Notes: generated by a model from the letters alone, not told the origin. Positions 9,817 through 19,436 are shown, numbered from the stretch's first letter. The stretch: 44,955 nt of DNA from Candidatus Staskawiczbacteria bacterium (GCA_903845295.1 CAIMWV010000032.1:1-44955), one strand, 5' to 3'. Numbers and translations: made by a program.

Positions 9817-9845
9817 AAAAAAATCCGCACTCGCGGATTTTTTTT
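9817..9845. terminator. bidirectional intrinsic terminator
   Basis: AAAAAATCCGC-actc-GCGGATTTTTTTT. Confidence 0.8.
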
Positions 9846-10857
9846 ATAAGAGGTTGGATTGTTTTTTAAGATGTTTGAGATTTAAGTGTTCGTAGGCTAA
9901 GTTGGTGGCAACTCTGCCCTTCGGAGTTCTTTCAATAAGCCCGCATTGCATTAAATATGGCTCGTAAATATCTAAAATAGTGTCTTCTTCCTCCATTGCG
10001 GCCGCAGATAAAGACTGTAGCCCGACCGGTCCCCCGTTAAATTTTTCAATTAAAGCCCGCAATATATTTCTGTCGCTGGGATCCAATCCCATTAAGTCTA
10101 CTTCCAAAGAATCCAGAGAATTTTCTGCGATTTCTTTTGTAATAATTTCAGCTCCCTGGACTTGGGCAAAATCCCTCACTCTTTTTACAAGGCGGTTAGC
10201 CACCCTTGGAGTGAATCTTGAGCGCTTTGCTATGGCTTCCACAGCCCCAGGCTCCATTTTTATTTTCAAAAGCTTTCCCGATCTCTCAATTATTTTCTGG
10301 ATGTCCTCCTTGCTGTAAAAATTAAGCTGGAAAGTGGCTCCAAAACGGTTTCTCAAGGGGGCTGACAATAAGCCGGGCCTTGTTGTAGCCCCTATAAGCG
10401 TGAACTTCGGCAGCTTTAGTTCCATTGTACGCGCCATAGGCCCCTTTCCAAGAACCAGATTCAGTTTATAATCTTCCATGGCAGGATATAAATATTCTTC
10501 TATGGTTTTGTTTATCCTGTGGATTTCATCTAAAAACAAAACATCCCCCTCGGCCAAATTGGTTAAAATTGCAGCCAAATCTCCAGCTCTTTCCAGTGCC
10601 GGGCCGGAAGTTGACCTTATCGTTTTTCCCATTTCATTTGCCACAAGATAAGCCAAAGTAGTCTTGCCCAGCCCCGAATTGCCATAAAATAACAAATGAT
10701 CTGGGCTCTGGAGTCTTTGTTTGGCAGCTGTTATAATTATCCTTATATTTTCCTTGATTTTGTCCTGCCCGACATAATCTTGCCAAGAACTCGGCCTTAA
10801 AGCCGAGTCTAATATTATGTCTTCCTTCTTGGTTTTTTCCGGCATGATACTTGACAT
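9844..10857 (-). CDS. ruvB: Holliday junction branch migration helicase RuvB
   Basis: LRPSSWQDYVGQDKIKENI, GNSGLGKTTLA, LDEIHRI, GATTRPGLLSAPLRNRFG. Confidence 0.96.
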   Translation of the reverse strand: MSSIMPEKTKKEDIILDSALRPSSWQDYVGQDKIKENIRIIITAAKQRLQSPDHLLFYGNSGLGKTTLAYLVANEMGKTIRSTSGPALERAGDLAAILTNLAEGDVLFLDEIHRINKTIEEYLYPAMEDYKLNLVLGKGPMARTMELKLPKFTLIGATTRPGLLSAPLRNRFGATFQLNFYSKEDIQKIIERSGKLLKIKMEPGAVEAIAKRSRFTPRVANRLVKRVRDFAQVQGAEIITKEIAENSLDSLEVDLMGLDPSDRNILRALIEKFNGGPVGLQSLSAAAMEEEDTILDIYEPYLMQCGLIERTPKGRVATNLAYEHLNLKHLKKQSNLL

Positions 10858-10879
10858 ATGCGTTAAAAAATGCTACAAT
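10851..10879 (+). promoter_or_regulatory. sigma70-like promoter
   Basis: TTGACA (10851-10856), 17 nt, TACAAT (10874-10879). Confidence 0.65.
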
Positions 10880-10885
10880 TGAAAA

Positions 10886-11065
10886 TATTGATACTATAGA
10901 TTATTTTTACGTATTATATACTGTAAGCGGCTCTAGAGTTGGAGGTATTTATTTGGATTTGCCTCAGCTTCGGATAATCTTGCTCCGGCTCGATTATTCC
11001 TCAGGCAAGTCTTTATTTATGTCCCAGACATAAGAGTACCTCCAACTCTAGAGCCGCTTTAATTT
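10886..11065 (+). ncRNA. candidate structured RNA closed by a perfect 23-bp stem
   Basis: Arms 10925-10947 and 11037-11059 are exact reverse complements; internal hairpins TTGCCT/AGGCAA and TTATGTC-cca-GACATAA; promoter directly upstream. Confidence 0.45.
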
Positions 11066-12410
11066 ACAAATTTTTGGCATCTTCTACGGCAGTTTTTTCT
11101 TCATCTGCTTCTACAACCCTCATAACTTCTTCCATTGTTGTTTTTCCCAGAGCTACATCAATTAAACCGGATTGGTACATCGTTACCATTCCTTTTTTTA
11201 TGGCTAAATCCTTGATTTCAGAAACCGGGGGATTTTTTAAGATAAATCTTTCTATTTCAGAATCAACTAAAAATGCTTCGAATAATCCTTGTCTTCCTTT
11301 GTATCCTGTGAAGTTGCAGGCTTGGCACCCCTTCTCTTTGGGCTTAGTAACCATTATTTTTTCAAATTCAGGGATTTTTATATTTTTAGGTAAATTTTTT
11401 AAGCCTTTTTTTATTTCTGACAGCTCTTTTGCAGTCGGTTTTACAAGCGTTGAGCATTGTTTGCAGACTTTTCTGACTAATCGCTGGGCTACGGCCATTT
11501 TTAAACCGGAAGCGATTGACGATGGATCTACGCCAAGGTCTACAAGCCGCGGAATAGTCCCTGCCGCGTCGTTGGTATGCAATGTAGATAATACCAAGTG
11601 GCCGGTTAAAGCTGCTTGCAGGGCTATTTTTGAGGTTTCTAGGTCTCTAATTTCACCAACCAAAATAACATCAGGGTCTTGCCTTACAATTGAGCGGAGG
11701 CCGTCGGAAAAATCATATCCTTTATCAGGGGCCACCTGCGTCTGGGAAATTCCCTTCAAATGATATTCAATCGGGTCTTCAATTGTTATAATTTTAATTT
11801 CGGGATTCTGTATTTTTTTTAAAAAAGCATATAGGGTGGTTGTTTTTCCAGAGCCCGTGGGGCCGGTAACAATTATCATGCCATTAGGCTTGTTAATCTC
11901 TTCTTCAAAAGTTTTATAAAGGTCGTCTCGCAATCCCAAATCCTCTAAGGAAATCAAGCTTTTTGGATTTAAAAGCCTCATTACAATTGATTCTCCGTAT
12001 TCTGCCGGCAAGCTGGAGGTTCTAACCTCAATAAGCAAATCTTTAACCTCAATTGTAAATCTGCCGTCTTGCGGCTTGTCTGTAACATTTAATTTTAATT
12101 TCGAAAGAAGTTTTAAGCGGGAAACTAAATGGTGGTATGCATTATGGTCAAAAAAAACAACATCCTGTAAGATGCCGTCTAATCTTATTCTTAACCTTGC
12201 CTCATCTTCTTGCGGCTCAATGTGGACATCGGAGGTATCAAGGGTTATTGCTCCATACAAAATAACATCCAAAAGCTCTGTGATATTTTCGACAAGATAC
12301 TCTTGAATTTTCTTTTTAAATCCCTCAATATCTTTCACCTGGGTCTCCACCTCGTCGATAATTTTTGGAGAAATTGTTACGGACCCTAATAATTTTTTTG
12401 TTTCCTCCAT
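11064..12410 (-). CDS. pilB: Type IV pilus assembly / type II secretion ATPase (PilB/GspE family)
   Basis: GPTGSGKTTTLYAFL, LRSIVRQDPDVILVGEIRD, zinc-binding Cys pairs (CKQC, CQAC). Confidence 0.92.
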   Translation of the reverse strand: MEETKKLLGSVTISPKIIDEVETQVKDIEGFKKKIQEYLVENITELLDVILYGAITLDTSDVHIEPQEDEARLRIRLDGILQDVVFFDHNAYHHLVSRLKLLSKLKLNVTDKPQDGRFTIEVKDLLIEVRTSSLPAEYGESIVMRLLNPKSLISLEDLGLRDDLYKTFEEEINKPNGMIIVTGPTGSGKTTTLYAFLKKIQNPEIKIITIEDPIEYHLKGISQTQVAPDKGYDFSDGLRSIVRQDPDVILVGEIRDLETSKIALQAALTGHLVLSTLHTNDAAGTIPRLVDLGVDPSSIASGLKMAVAQRLVRKVCKQCSTLVKPTAKELSEIKKGLKNLPKNIKIPEFEKIMVTKPKEKGCQACNFTGYKGRQGLFEAFLVDSEIERFILKNPPVSEIKDLAIKKGMVTMYQSGLIDVALGKTTMEEVMRVVEADEEKTAVEDAKNL

Positions 12411-12424
12411 AGTTTTAGCTTAAC

Positions 12425-13204
12425 TTATTTAATATTATCTATTATAATTTTTAGATCAGCGCCGTTTTTCATTAAATCCGAAGCTATTTGAAAAATTTCT
12501 GCCGTTAATTTATTTCTAAAATTTCCGGTATAAAATACTAATCCAGATAAAAGGCACATAGCCGGTTCTTTTTTTAAAAATTTTTCATTTATATCTTTTA
12601 TCAGAGTAAAGACGGTCTCTGTTAAAGAAAGATCTCCCAATAAGTTAATTTTACCAAATTTTTTGTTATCTTGCCCATTGTCCGCACTGAGCGAAGTTAA
12701 AGTATCTATATTCAGGATAGGAGAATCCAGCAGAAATCCGAAAGAATTTAACCTGCTTGATAATTCTTTTTGGTAATCTTTTACGCCGACGGTTATAATA
12801 AGGTCTGGCTTTGTCTCGGAGAAGTAAAATGAAATGTTATCTTTCTTTATATTACCACTTTCCAATGTTAAGTGTATCTTAAGAGCATCATTATTTTTCT
12901 CGTAATAGATTTGGGATATCTGGGCGATATCGTTTGGAACCGAAATCACAAAATTTTTAGGATAAGAAATAAAATCTAAAGATGGAGCTAGAAATTTGAG
13001 GTTTTCGGGCAGGGTGTCTATAATCAGGTTTACATTTTTGCCTAATTCTTTTAAAGTATAAAAAAGAGCCAATGTGGAAGTTATTGCTTCCGGCTCTTCA
13101 GAAGTTATTAAATAAATATTTTTGGAATCTGAAATAATTTGTCCCGCCTGTTGGCGAGGATCTTCGATTCCTAATCGGGATTTTGATTCTGTTATATCTT
13201 CCAT
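12425..13204 (-). CDS. DHH-phosphoesterase-like protein (divergent)
   Basis: 259 aa; NIYLITSEEPEAITSTLALFYTLKELGKNVNLI resembles the N-terminal DHH fold. Confidence 0.5.
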   Translation of the reverse strand: MEDITESKSRLGIEDPRQQAGQIISDSKNIYLITSEEPEAITSTLALFYTLKELGKNVNLIIDTLPENLKFLAPSLDFISYPKNFVISVPNDIAQISQIYYEKNNDALKIHLTLESGNIKKDNISFYFSETKPDLIITVGVKDYQKELSSRLNSFGFLLDSPILNIDTLTSLSADNGQDNKKFGKINLLGDLSLTETVFTLIKDINEKFLKKEPAMCLLSGLVFYTGNFRNKLTAEIFQIASDLMKNGADLKIIIDNIK

Positions 13205-13266
13205 ATTTTTAAGTTATTTTACACTATTCGATTTTGTTTTTTTAGTCAAATATTTTAATCCACAAT

Positions 13267-13713
13267 ATGAAAAAATATATTACGACCAGTTATAAACAGA
13301 TGCAAAAACTTGGAGAAAGAACTGCCGAACAAATTTTAAATACAATCGGAGGAAAAACAGCCATTGTTTTAGGACTACAAGGCAATCTTGGCGGCGGGAA
13401 AACAACTTTTTTGCAGGGATTTGCCAGGGGGCTGGGGATAAAAGATAAAATATTAAGCCCTACGTTTGTCATCCTTAAAAGATTTCAAGTGCCGGGTTTT
13501 AGATTTAATGATTTCTACCATATCGACTGCTACAGACTGAAAGATGAAAAAGATATTTTAGAGCTGGGGTTTAAGGATATTATTAAAGATGCGAGGAATA
13601 TTGTGGCGATAGAATGGCCGGAAAAAATTAGAAAGGCCCTGCCCAAAGGTGTTATTCTTATAAAATTCAAATTTATCGGAGAAAATAAAAGAGAAATTAA
13701 TTTTAAAATATGA
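13267..13713 (+). CDS. tsaE: tRNA threonylcarbamoyladenosine biosynthesis ATPase TsaE
   Basis: GNLGGGKTTFLQGFARGLGI, SPTFVI, HIDCYRL, EWPEKI. Confidence 0.92.
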   Translation: MKKYITTSYKQMQKLGERTAEQILNTIGGKTAIVLGLQGNLGGGKTTFLQGFARGLGIKDKILSPTFVILKRFQVPGFRFNDFYHIDCYRLKDEKDILELGFKDIIKDARNIVAIEWPEKIRKALPKGVILIKFKFIGENKREINFKI

Positions 13714-13724
13714 TATAGTAAAGA

Positions 13725-14600
13725 ATGGAAAAGAGATTGCTTATTATTGATTCAAACGCATTGCTACACCGGGCGTTTCACGCGTTACCGCCCTTGGCAA
13801 ATAAATCCGGGCAGGAAACTGGAGCTGTTTACGGATATTTACTGACTTTGTTTAAAGCCATAAATGATTTAAAACCAAACTATATCGTTGCTTGTTTTGA
13901 TACAAAAATGCCGACATTCAGGCACGAAATGTTTAAGGATTATAAGGCGCAAAGGCCGGTAACGCCAGCGGGAATTGTTTCACAAATACCGATTGCAAAA
14001 GAAGTTCTGGAAACTTTTAAAATTCCTGTTTTTGCGAAAGAAGGGGTTGAGGCAGATGATTTAATTGCGACCATTTGCGCCAAAACTCCCGATATGGAAA
14101 TCTATATTATTTCTGGAGACTTGGATAACACACAGTTAGTTAATAAGAACATAAAAGTTTATACTTTAGGAAAGGGTATTAAAGATACGGTTATTTATGA
14201 TATAAATAAGGTGAGGGAAAGGTTTGGCGTAGAGCCAAACCAAATGGTGGATTTTAAGGCTTTGACTGGAGATTCGTCTGACAACATCCCCGGAGTCGAA
14301 GGTATCGGCAAAAAAACGGCGGCAGAAATTATACAAAAATATGGGAATATAAAAAACCTTTATGAAGAACTTTCCACAGACACGGCGGTTTTAAAACCGA
14401 AAGTGAAAGAAATGCTGAAAAAAAATAAGGAATCGGCTTTGATGTCACGCGATTTGGCCCAAATGAAAAATGATGTTGATATAGATTTTAAAATTGAAGA
14501 TTGCAGATTTGGGGATTTTGACCAAAATAAAGTTGAGGAAATTTTCAGGAAATTGGAATTCATTAGCCTTATAGCCCGCCTACAATCCCTGAGAATTTAA
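13725..14600 (+). CDS. Stand-alone 5'-3' exonuclease (Pol I N-terminal domain)
   Basis: LLIIDSNALLHRAFHALPPL, DTKMPTFRHEMFKDYKAQRP, EADDLIATI, GDSSDNIPGVEGIGKKTA; no polymerase domain follows. Confidence 0.92.
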   Translation: MEKRLLIIDSNALLHRAFHALPPLANKSGQETGAVYGYLLTLFKAINDLKPNYIVACFDTKMPTFRHEMFKDYKAQRPVTPAGIVSQIPIAKEVLETFKIPVFAKEGVEADDLIATICAKTPDMEIYIISGDLDNTQLVNKNIKVYTLGKGIKDTVIYDINKVRERFGVEPNQMVDFKALTGDSSDNIPGVEGIGKKTAAEIIQKYGNIKNLYEELSTDTAVLKPKVKEMLKKNKESALMSRDLAQMKNDVDIDFKIEDCRFGDFDQNKVEEIFRKLEFISLIARLQSLRI

Positions 14601-14623
14601 AATCTTGGTCGTTTGAAAATGAG

Positions 14624-14660
14624 CTTGCACCCTTCAATATAAAAATATATAGAAGGCTGT
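14624..14660 (+). repeat. long-range inverted repeat, left copy
   Basis: CTTGCACCCTTCAATATAAAAATATATAGAAGGCTGT, near reverse complement of 16397-16433. Confidence 0.6.
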
Positions 14661-14815
14661 CAGGAAATTGGAATTTAATTCCTTAATAAACAGATTGCCA
14701 TCATTAAATAATAATTAAACGATAATAAAGCGGCATTATCGCAAATTGTGCCTAATATATCGACACATTGGCATAAATTGTGAAATGAATTTTTCCGGTC
14801 CGCTCATAAATTCAT

Positions 14816-15382
14816 ATGGCCAAACGTACAACAGAAATCGCTATTCCTATGGTTTTAGTCGGTGTTTTTGCCGCAGTTGTTTTTTTAGCTATTGGTTCTG
14901 AACAATCAGGGCCCGTTTTTTATATTGTTATTTTATTTCTTGCTGTTTTTGTGTTTTTTTTCGGTCTTGCGACCGGCCAGAATCTTACTTCTCCCCTCCA
15001 AAAATTATTAGGCAAGGCAAAAGAACTTAGTGAAGGAAATTTATCTACCAGAGTTTATTTAGAAACCAAAGATGAACTTGCAGAATTGGCTGATACCTTC
15101 AATAAAATAGCAGAAGAGCTTGAGACAAGCCACGAACAAGAAGTAAATTCAGAAAAATCTGTTGGTATAAAAGTGCAAGCCAAAACTCAAGAATTAGAAG
15201 AAACAATAAGTGCATTAGAGCAAAAGGTAAAAAACAGGACTATAGAGTTGGAAAGACTGGTTGAAGAATCAAATAAATTGCAAACAGACGTAAAAGAGAA
15301 AGAAGAAGAAACAACTCAGCTTAGAAAAGAATTAAATGATTTGAATCAAAAAATTAGTAAACGAGCAGGGTCCAAAGGGTGA
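14816..15382 (+). CDS. HAMP-domain membrane protein with coiled coil, no output domain
   Basis: Two N-terminal TMs, HAMP (LTSPLQKLLGKAKELSEGNLSTRVYLETKDELAELADTFN), coiled coil. Confidence 0.85.
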   Translation: MAKRTTEIAIPMVLVGVFAAVVFLAIGSEQSGPVFYIVILFLAVFVFFFGLATGQNLTSPLQKLLGKAKELSEGNLSTRVYLETKDELAELADTFNKIAEELETSHEQEVNSEKSVGIKVQAKTQELEETISALEQKVKNRTIELERLVEESNKLQTDVKEKEEETTQLRKELNDLNQKISKRAGSKG

Positions 15383-15417
15383 CCCAGCAAAGAGTTATAA
15401 ATAATAACATATAATAT

Positions 15418-16296
15418 ATGCCAGAATTGCCGGAAGTAGAGACAACGGTTAAAGGTTTGAATTCAAAGGTCCTTAAAAGGACCTTTGTTGATGTTTGGTC
15501 TGATTGGGGGAAAATAGTAAAAAAACCAAAAGATTTTGAACAATTTAAAAAAGAAATAAGAAACAAAAAAATAAAAAAAATATGGCGGAGAGCCAAAAAT
15601 ATAATTTTTGATTTATATGATGGCTATTCTCTTCTGGTGCACCAGAAGATGACAGGACATCTTCTGGTTGGGTGTTGGGTGTTAGATAATGGACATTGGA
15701 AACCGGCTGAAAAGGGGCCATTGAATGACCCGTATAATCGTTTTCTTCATCTGATTTTCTTTTTTGATAATGGGAAAATGATGGCACTTTCTGATGCAAG
15801 GAAATTTGCCAAGGTTGAGTTATGGAAAACAGATGAATTGTTAAATTCAAAGGAATTTAAAAATCTGGGGCCGGAACCATTGGATAAAAGTTTTACTTTT
15901 GAAAAATTCAAAGAAACTTTGAAAGGCAAAAAGGGCAAGATAAAACAGGTTTTGATGAACCCGGAAATAATTGCAGGCATAGGAAATATATATTCTTCGG
16001 AAGCTCTTTGGCAGGCAAAAATTCATCCCGAAAAAAATATTGCAAGTTTGGATGAAAAAGAATTAAAATCACTATACGAAGGTATAAAAAAAGTTTTAGG
16101 GTTAGGAGTTAAATTAGGTGGAGAAAGTTTTTCTGATTATAGAAAACCCGATGGCAGTAAAGGAGATTTCGATACCGAAAGAAAAGCATATAGAAAAGAG
16201 GGGCAAAAATGCCAGAGATGCGGAACCAAGATTAAGCGCATTAAAGTCGGCCAGCGCAGCGCATTCTTCTGTCCTAATTGCCAACCCTTCGACTAG
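15418..16296 (+). CDS. mutM: Formamidopyrimidine-DNA glycosylase
   Basis: MPELPEVETTVKGL; C-terminal zinc finger CQRCGTKIKRIKVGQRSAFFCPNCQ. Confidence 0.96.
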   Translation: MPELPEVETTVKGLNSKVLKRTFVDVWSDWGKIVKKPKDFEQFKKEIRNKKIKKIWRRAKNIIFDLYDGYSLLVHQKMTGHLLVGCWVLDNGHWKPAEKGPLNDPYNRFLHLIFFFDNGKMMALSDARKFAKVELWKTDELLNSKEFKNLGPEPLDKSFTFEKFKETLKGKKGKIKQVLMNPEIIAGIGNIYSSEALWQAKIHPEKNIASLDEKELKSLYEGIKKVLGLGVKLGGESFSDYRKPDGSKGDFDTERKAYRKEGQKCQRCGTKIKRIKVGQRSAFFCPNCQPFD

Positions 16297-16353
16297 GGCT
16301 TCGACTGAGCTCAGCCGAATGTCCTCAGGGTTGGTGCTGAGTTAATCGAAGCA
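16283..16353. repeat. palindromic repeat/hairpin overlapping the mutM stop codon
   Basis: GCTTCGACTGAGCTCAGC...GCTGAGttaaTCGAAGC. Confidence 0.5.
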
Positions 16354-16396
16354 CTAAAAGTTATAATGATTTATTTTATATAAGGGGAAGATTCTT

Positions 16397-16433
16397 ACAG
16401 CCCGCTATATATTTTATTAATGAAGGGTGCAAG
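16397..16433 (-). repeat. long-range inverted repeat, right copy
   Basis: ACAGCCCGCTATATATTTTATTAATGAAGGGTGCAAG. Confidence 0.6.
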
Positions 16434-16440
16434 ATAAAAA

Positions 16441-17385
16441 ATGATATATTTTATTTACGGAGAAGATTCATATCGATCCAAAAGAAAGTTAGAGGAAATA
16501 ATTTTGGGATATAAAAAAGTCCATAAATCCGGGCTGAGTTTAATTTATATTAATGTTGATAATAAAGATTTTAAGGATTTTTACAGCGAGCTTAAAATTA
16601 CTTCGATGTTTGCAGAGAACAAGCTGATAGTTTTGAAAAATGTTTTCAGCGATGCAAAGTTCCAGGAAGATTTCTTGGAAAATATCAAAAATTTAGAAGA
16701 TATAAAAGACATTGTTGTTGTTTATGAGGACTGCCCCCCTGACCAGAGAACCAAATTTTTTAAAGCGATGCAAAAACATGCTAAATGCCAGGAATTTGAT
16801 TATTTGCAGCCGGCTGCGCTTAAAAAATGGGCCATCCAAGAACTTGAAAAAAATAAAGCAAAGATAAATGCAGATGCCTTAGATATGTTGATAGAGTTTG
16901 TCAGAAGCGATTTATGGCAGATGACAAACGAAATAAATAAGTTATCAAGCTACAGAAAAGATTCGGCCATTAAAAAAGAAGATGTTGAACTGCTGGTAAA
17001 ACCTAATATCGAAAATGATGAAAAATTGATTTTTAAGACAATAGATGCAATAGCTTCAAAAGATAAGAAGCTGGCATTGTCATTATTGCATAAGCACTTA
17101 GATGACGGGGAAAATCCCCTAAGATTGCTTTCAATGATTGCTTATCAATTCAGAAATCTTTTGATAATAAAAGAACTCCAGGATATGCAAAAGCCATACG
17201 GCATAATAATGAAGAAAAGCGGGCTTCATCCTTTTGTCGCCCAGAAAAGCTATTATTTATGCAGCCAATTTTCAATGCCTAAACTAAAAAAAATCTACCA
17301 CAAGATTTTTCAGGTAGATTCGGATATTAAAACGGGAAAGATCGAGCCGGAATTGGCGCTGGACTTGTTGCTTGCGGAAATTTAA
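16441..17385 (+). CDS. holA: DNA polymerase III subunit delta
   Basis: MIYFIYGEDSYRSKRKLEEII ... DLWQMTNEINKLSSY ... IEPELALDLLLAEI. Confidence 0.9.
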   Translation: MIYFIYGEDSYRSKRKLEEIILGYKKVHKSGLSLIYINVDNKDFKDFYSELKITSMFAENKLIVLKNVFSDAKFQEDFLENIKNLEDIKDIVVVYEDCPPDQRTKFFKAMQKHAKCQEFDYLQPAALKKWAIQELEKNKAKINADALDMLIEFVRSDLWQMTNEINKLSSYRKDSAIKKEDVELLVKPNIENDEKLIFKTIDAIASKDKKLALSLLHKHLDDGENPLRLLSMIAYQFRNLLIIKELQDMQKPYGIIMKKSGLHPFVAQKSYYLCSQFSMPKLKKIYHKIFQVDSDIKTGKIEPELALDLLLAEI

Positions 17386-17394
17386 AAAAACAAT

Positions 17395-17424
17395 AAAAAA
17401 TCTAGGACTAACCTAGATTTTTTT
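17395..17424. terminator. bidirectional terminator
   Basis: AAAAAATCTAGG-actaa-CCTAGATTTTTTT. Confidence 0.8.
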
Positions 17425-17676
17425 CTCTAACATTTTTGTTAATCTTGATTTCCTGCGCGAAGCGTTATTTTTTTTGATTACTCCAACCTTGGCGGCTTTA
17501 TCTAATGCAGAATATATATTGGGAAGAAGTTTTATTGCTTCTGTTTGTTTTTTTGCCAAAATCAAAGAATGGGCTTCTTTTACAAGTTTCTTTATTTTAT
17601 TTTTGTAGACCAGATTCTGCTCTTTTCTTCTTGCAGACTGTCTGATAGCTTTTTTAGCGGATTTTGTTATTGCCAT
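17413..17676 (-). CDS. rpsT: 30S ribosomal protein S20
   Basis: MAITKSAKKAIRQSARRKEQNLVYKNKIKKLVKEA; start adjusted from the ORF track. Confidence 0.93.
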   Translation of the reverse strand: MAITKSAKKAIRQSARRKEQNLVYKNKIKKLVKEAHSLILAKKQTEAIKLLPNIYSALDKAAKVGVIKKNNASRRKSRLTKMLEKKI

Positions 17677-17807
17677 AATTTTATAAAATAAACATATCAT
17701 ATTATTATTATTTTTGCAATAGTCACCCCCTATGTGTTATTATATTATCTGCACCTTGTTAACTTAACCCTCAATTTAAACCTCGAAAAGAAAAGGATGG
17801 TAGAGCC

Positions 17808-19370
17808 ATGAAAATACTTTTTGTGTACCCGGAGTTTGAGGTCACGTTTTGGAGCTGGATATTCTTGCTGAAATTTGTTGGCAAGAAAGCAGCTTTCCCT
17901 CCTTTGGGTTTGCTAACGGTATCAGCCATGCTTCCAAAAGCGTGGTCGAAGAGGTTGATTGACCTAAACATTCAGAAGATTACCGACAAAGACATTGCGT
18001 GGGCCGACTACGTTTTCGTCGGCGGCATGTCAACGCAGAGCCATTCTGCAAAAGAAGTTATTCTGCGTTGTAATAATTTGGGTATCCCTGTAGTTTTAGG
18101 TGGCCCAATCCTTGAGAACATAGAAAGCTGCGAAAGCTTCCCCGGAGTAAGCCATTTTCTACTGGGAGAAGTAGAAAATACCTTGCAGGAGTTTTTGGAA
18201 GACTTACGGGTTGAAAAAGCAAGAAGGATTTACCCAGCCAAGAATTTTCCGGATGTTAATACTTCGCCAATTCCTTTGTGGGAGTTAATCGATATTAGAA
18301 ATTACGCAACCTTAATGGTTCAGTTTTGCAGGGCTTGTCCGTTCAATTGTAGTTTTTGCAGAATAGTAGACATCAATGGCCGCATCCCGCGGCCGAAGTC
18401 GCCAGAGCAATTCCTGAGCGAACTTGATGCTATATACCAAACGGGATTTCGCGGGCCAATCATGGATGCCTCTGATAATATCATTGGCAAAAGGAAAAAC
18501 GCAAAAGAAATGCTGCGCCAGTGCGCCAAATGGCAGAAAGATCGCGGATATCCGTTTGAGTTTACGGTGGAGGCCGACATTACTCTCGCTGATGATCCAG
18601 AACTCATGGATTTAATGGTTTCAGCCGGAATCAAGAAGGTTTTTTTGGGGCTGGAAACGCCCAATAAAGCCGCACTAGAAGAATGCGGTAAACTGCAAAA
18701 CGTAAGCCATGACATGGTAGAGTGTGTCAGGATACTACGGCGTCACGGGCTTCATCCGCTGTCAGGGTTTATTGTCGGTTTTGATGCCGACGATCCCCAG
18801 ACTTTTGCCAGAATGATGATTGAATTCATCCAGGAAACAGGGATAGTTTTTCCGATGGTGGGCATCCTTTTAGCGCCGCCGGGAACAGCTTTGTACGCCA
18901 AACTTAAGGCAGAAGGCAGAATATTGTCAGAATCAGCGGGTAATAACATCGGGGGCGTGACTAATATTGTTCCCAAAATGCCACTTAAGACTCTTCTGCA
19001 CGGATATAAGCAAATTTGGAAGATGGTCTATTCCCCCAGGAAGTACTATGAAAGAATCCTTGTTTTTTTGGAGGAATACAACGCCTCGAAAAAGGTTGCT
19101 AGGAAAATAAACACAAGAACACTTATAACAGATTTAAGAGCTCTTTTTCTGTCTGTGGTTTTGATAGGCATGTTTGGCGGGTTTGAGACCAGTTACTATT
19201 ACTGGAAAACTCTGCTGGTAACATTCTTCAAAAATCCGCGGGCATTCTACGATGTGGTGGCTCTCTGGATCTACGGATTCCATTTTCAAAGGATTGCCAG
19301 GCACATTGTCATACCAGACCATAAAAAGATTTCCGAAACGTTAAAAACGCTAGGGCCTTCTCAGGTCTAG
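17808..19370 (+). CDS. B12-binding-domain radical SAM protein
   Basis: N-terminal B12-binding-like domain; CRACPFNCSFC (CxxxCxxC); LGLETPNKAAL; SD AAAAGGATGG. Confidence 0.92.
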   Translation: MKILFVYPEFEVTFWSWIFLLKFVGKKAAFPPLGLLTVSAMLPKAWSKRLIDLNIQKITDKDIAWADYVFVGGMSTQSHSAKEVILRCNNLGIPVVLGGPILENIESCESFPGVSHFLLGEVENTLQEFLEDLRVEKARRIYPAKNFPDVNTSPIPLWELIDIRNYATLMVQFCRACPFNCSFCRIVDINGRIPRPKSPEQFLSELDAIYQTGFRGPIMDASDNIIGKRKNAKEMLRQCAKWQKDRGYPFEFTVEADITLADDPELMDLMVSAGIKKVFLGLETPNKAALEECGKLQNVSHDMVECVRILRRHGLHPLSGFIVGFDADDPQTFARMMIEFIQETGIVFPMVGILLAPPGTALYAKLKAEGRILSESAGNNIGGVTNIVPKMPLKTLLHGYKQIWKMVYSPRKYYERILVFLEEYNASKKVARKINTRTLITDLRALFLSVVLIGMFGGFETSYYYWKTLLVTFFKNPRAFYDVVALWIYGFHFQRIARHIVIPDHKKISETLKTLGPSQV

Positions 19371-19436
19371 GGACGAGCACTCGTCCCCTTTTTTTTACTT
19401 TGTTTACATTTTTAATATAAATAAAAAGCAAAATAA

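Noticed and set aside
10851-11033. 60-aa ORF over the structured element
   Set aside because: Runs from the promoter into the inverted repeat, has no RBS and no recognisable family; the RNA-structure explanation fits better.
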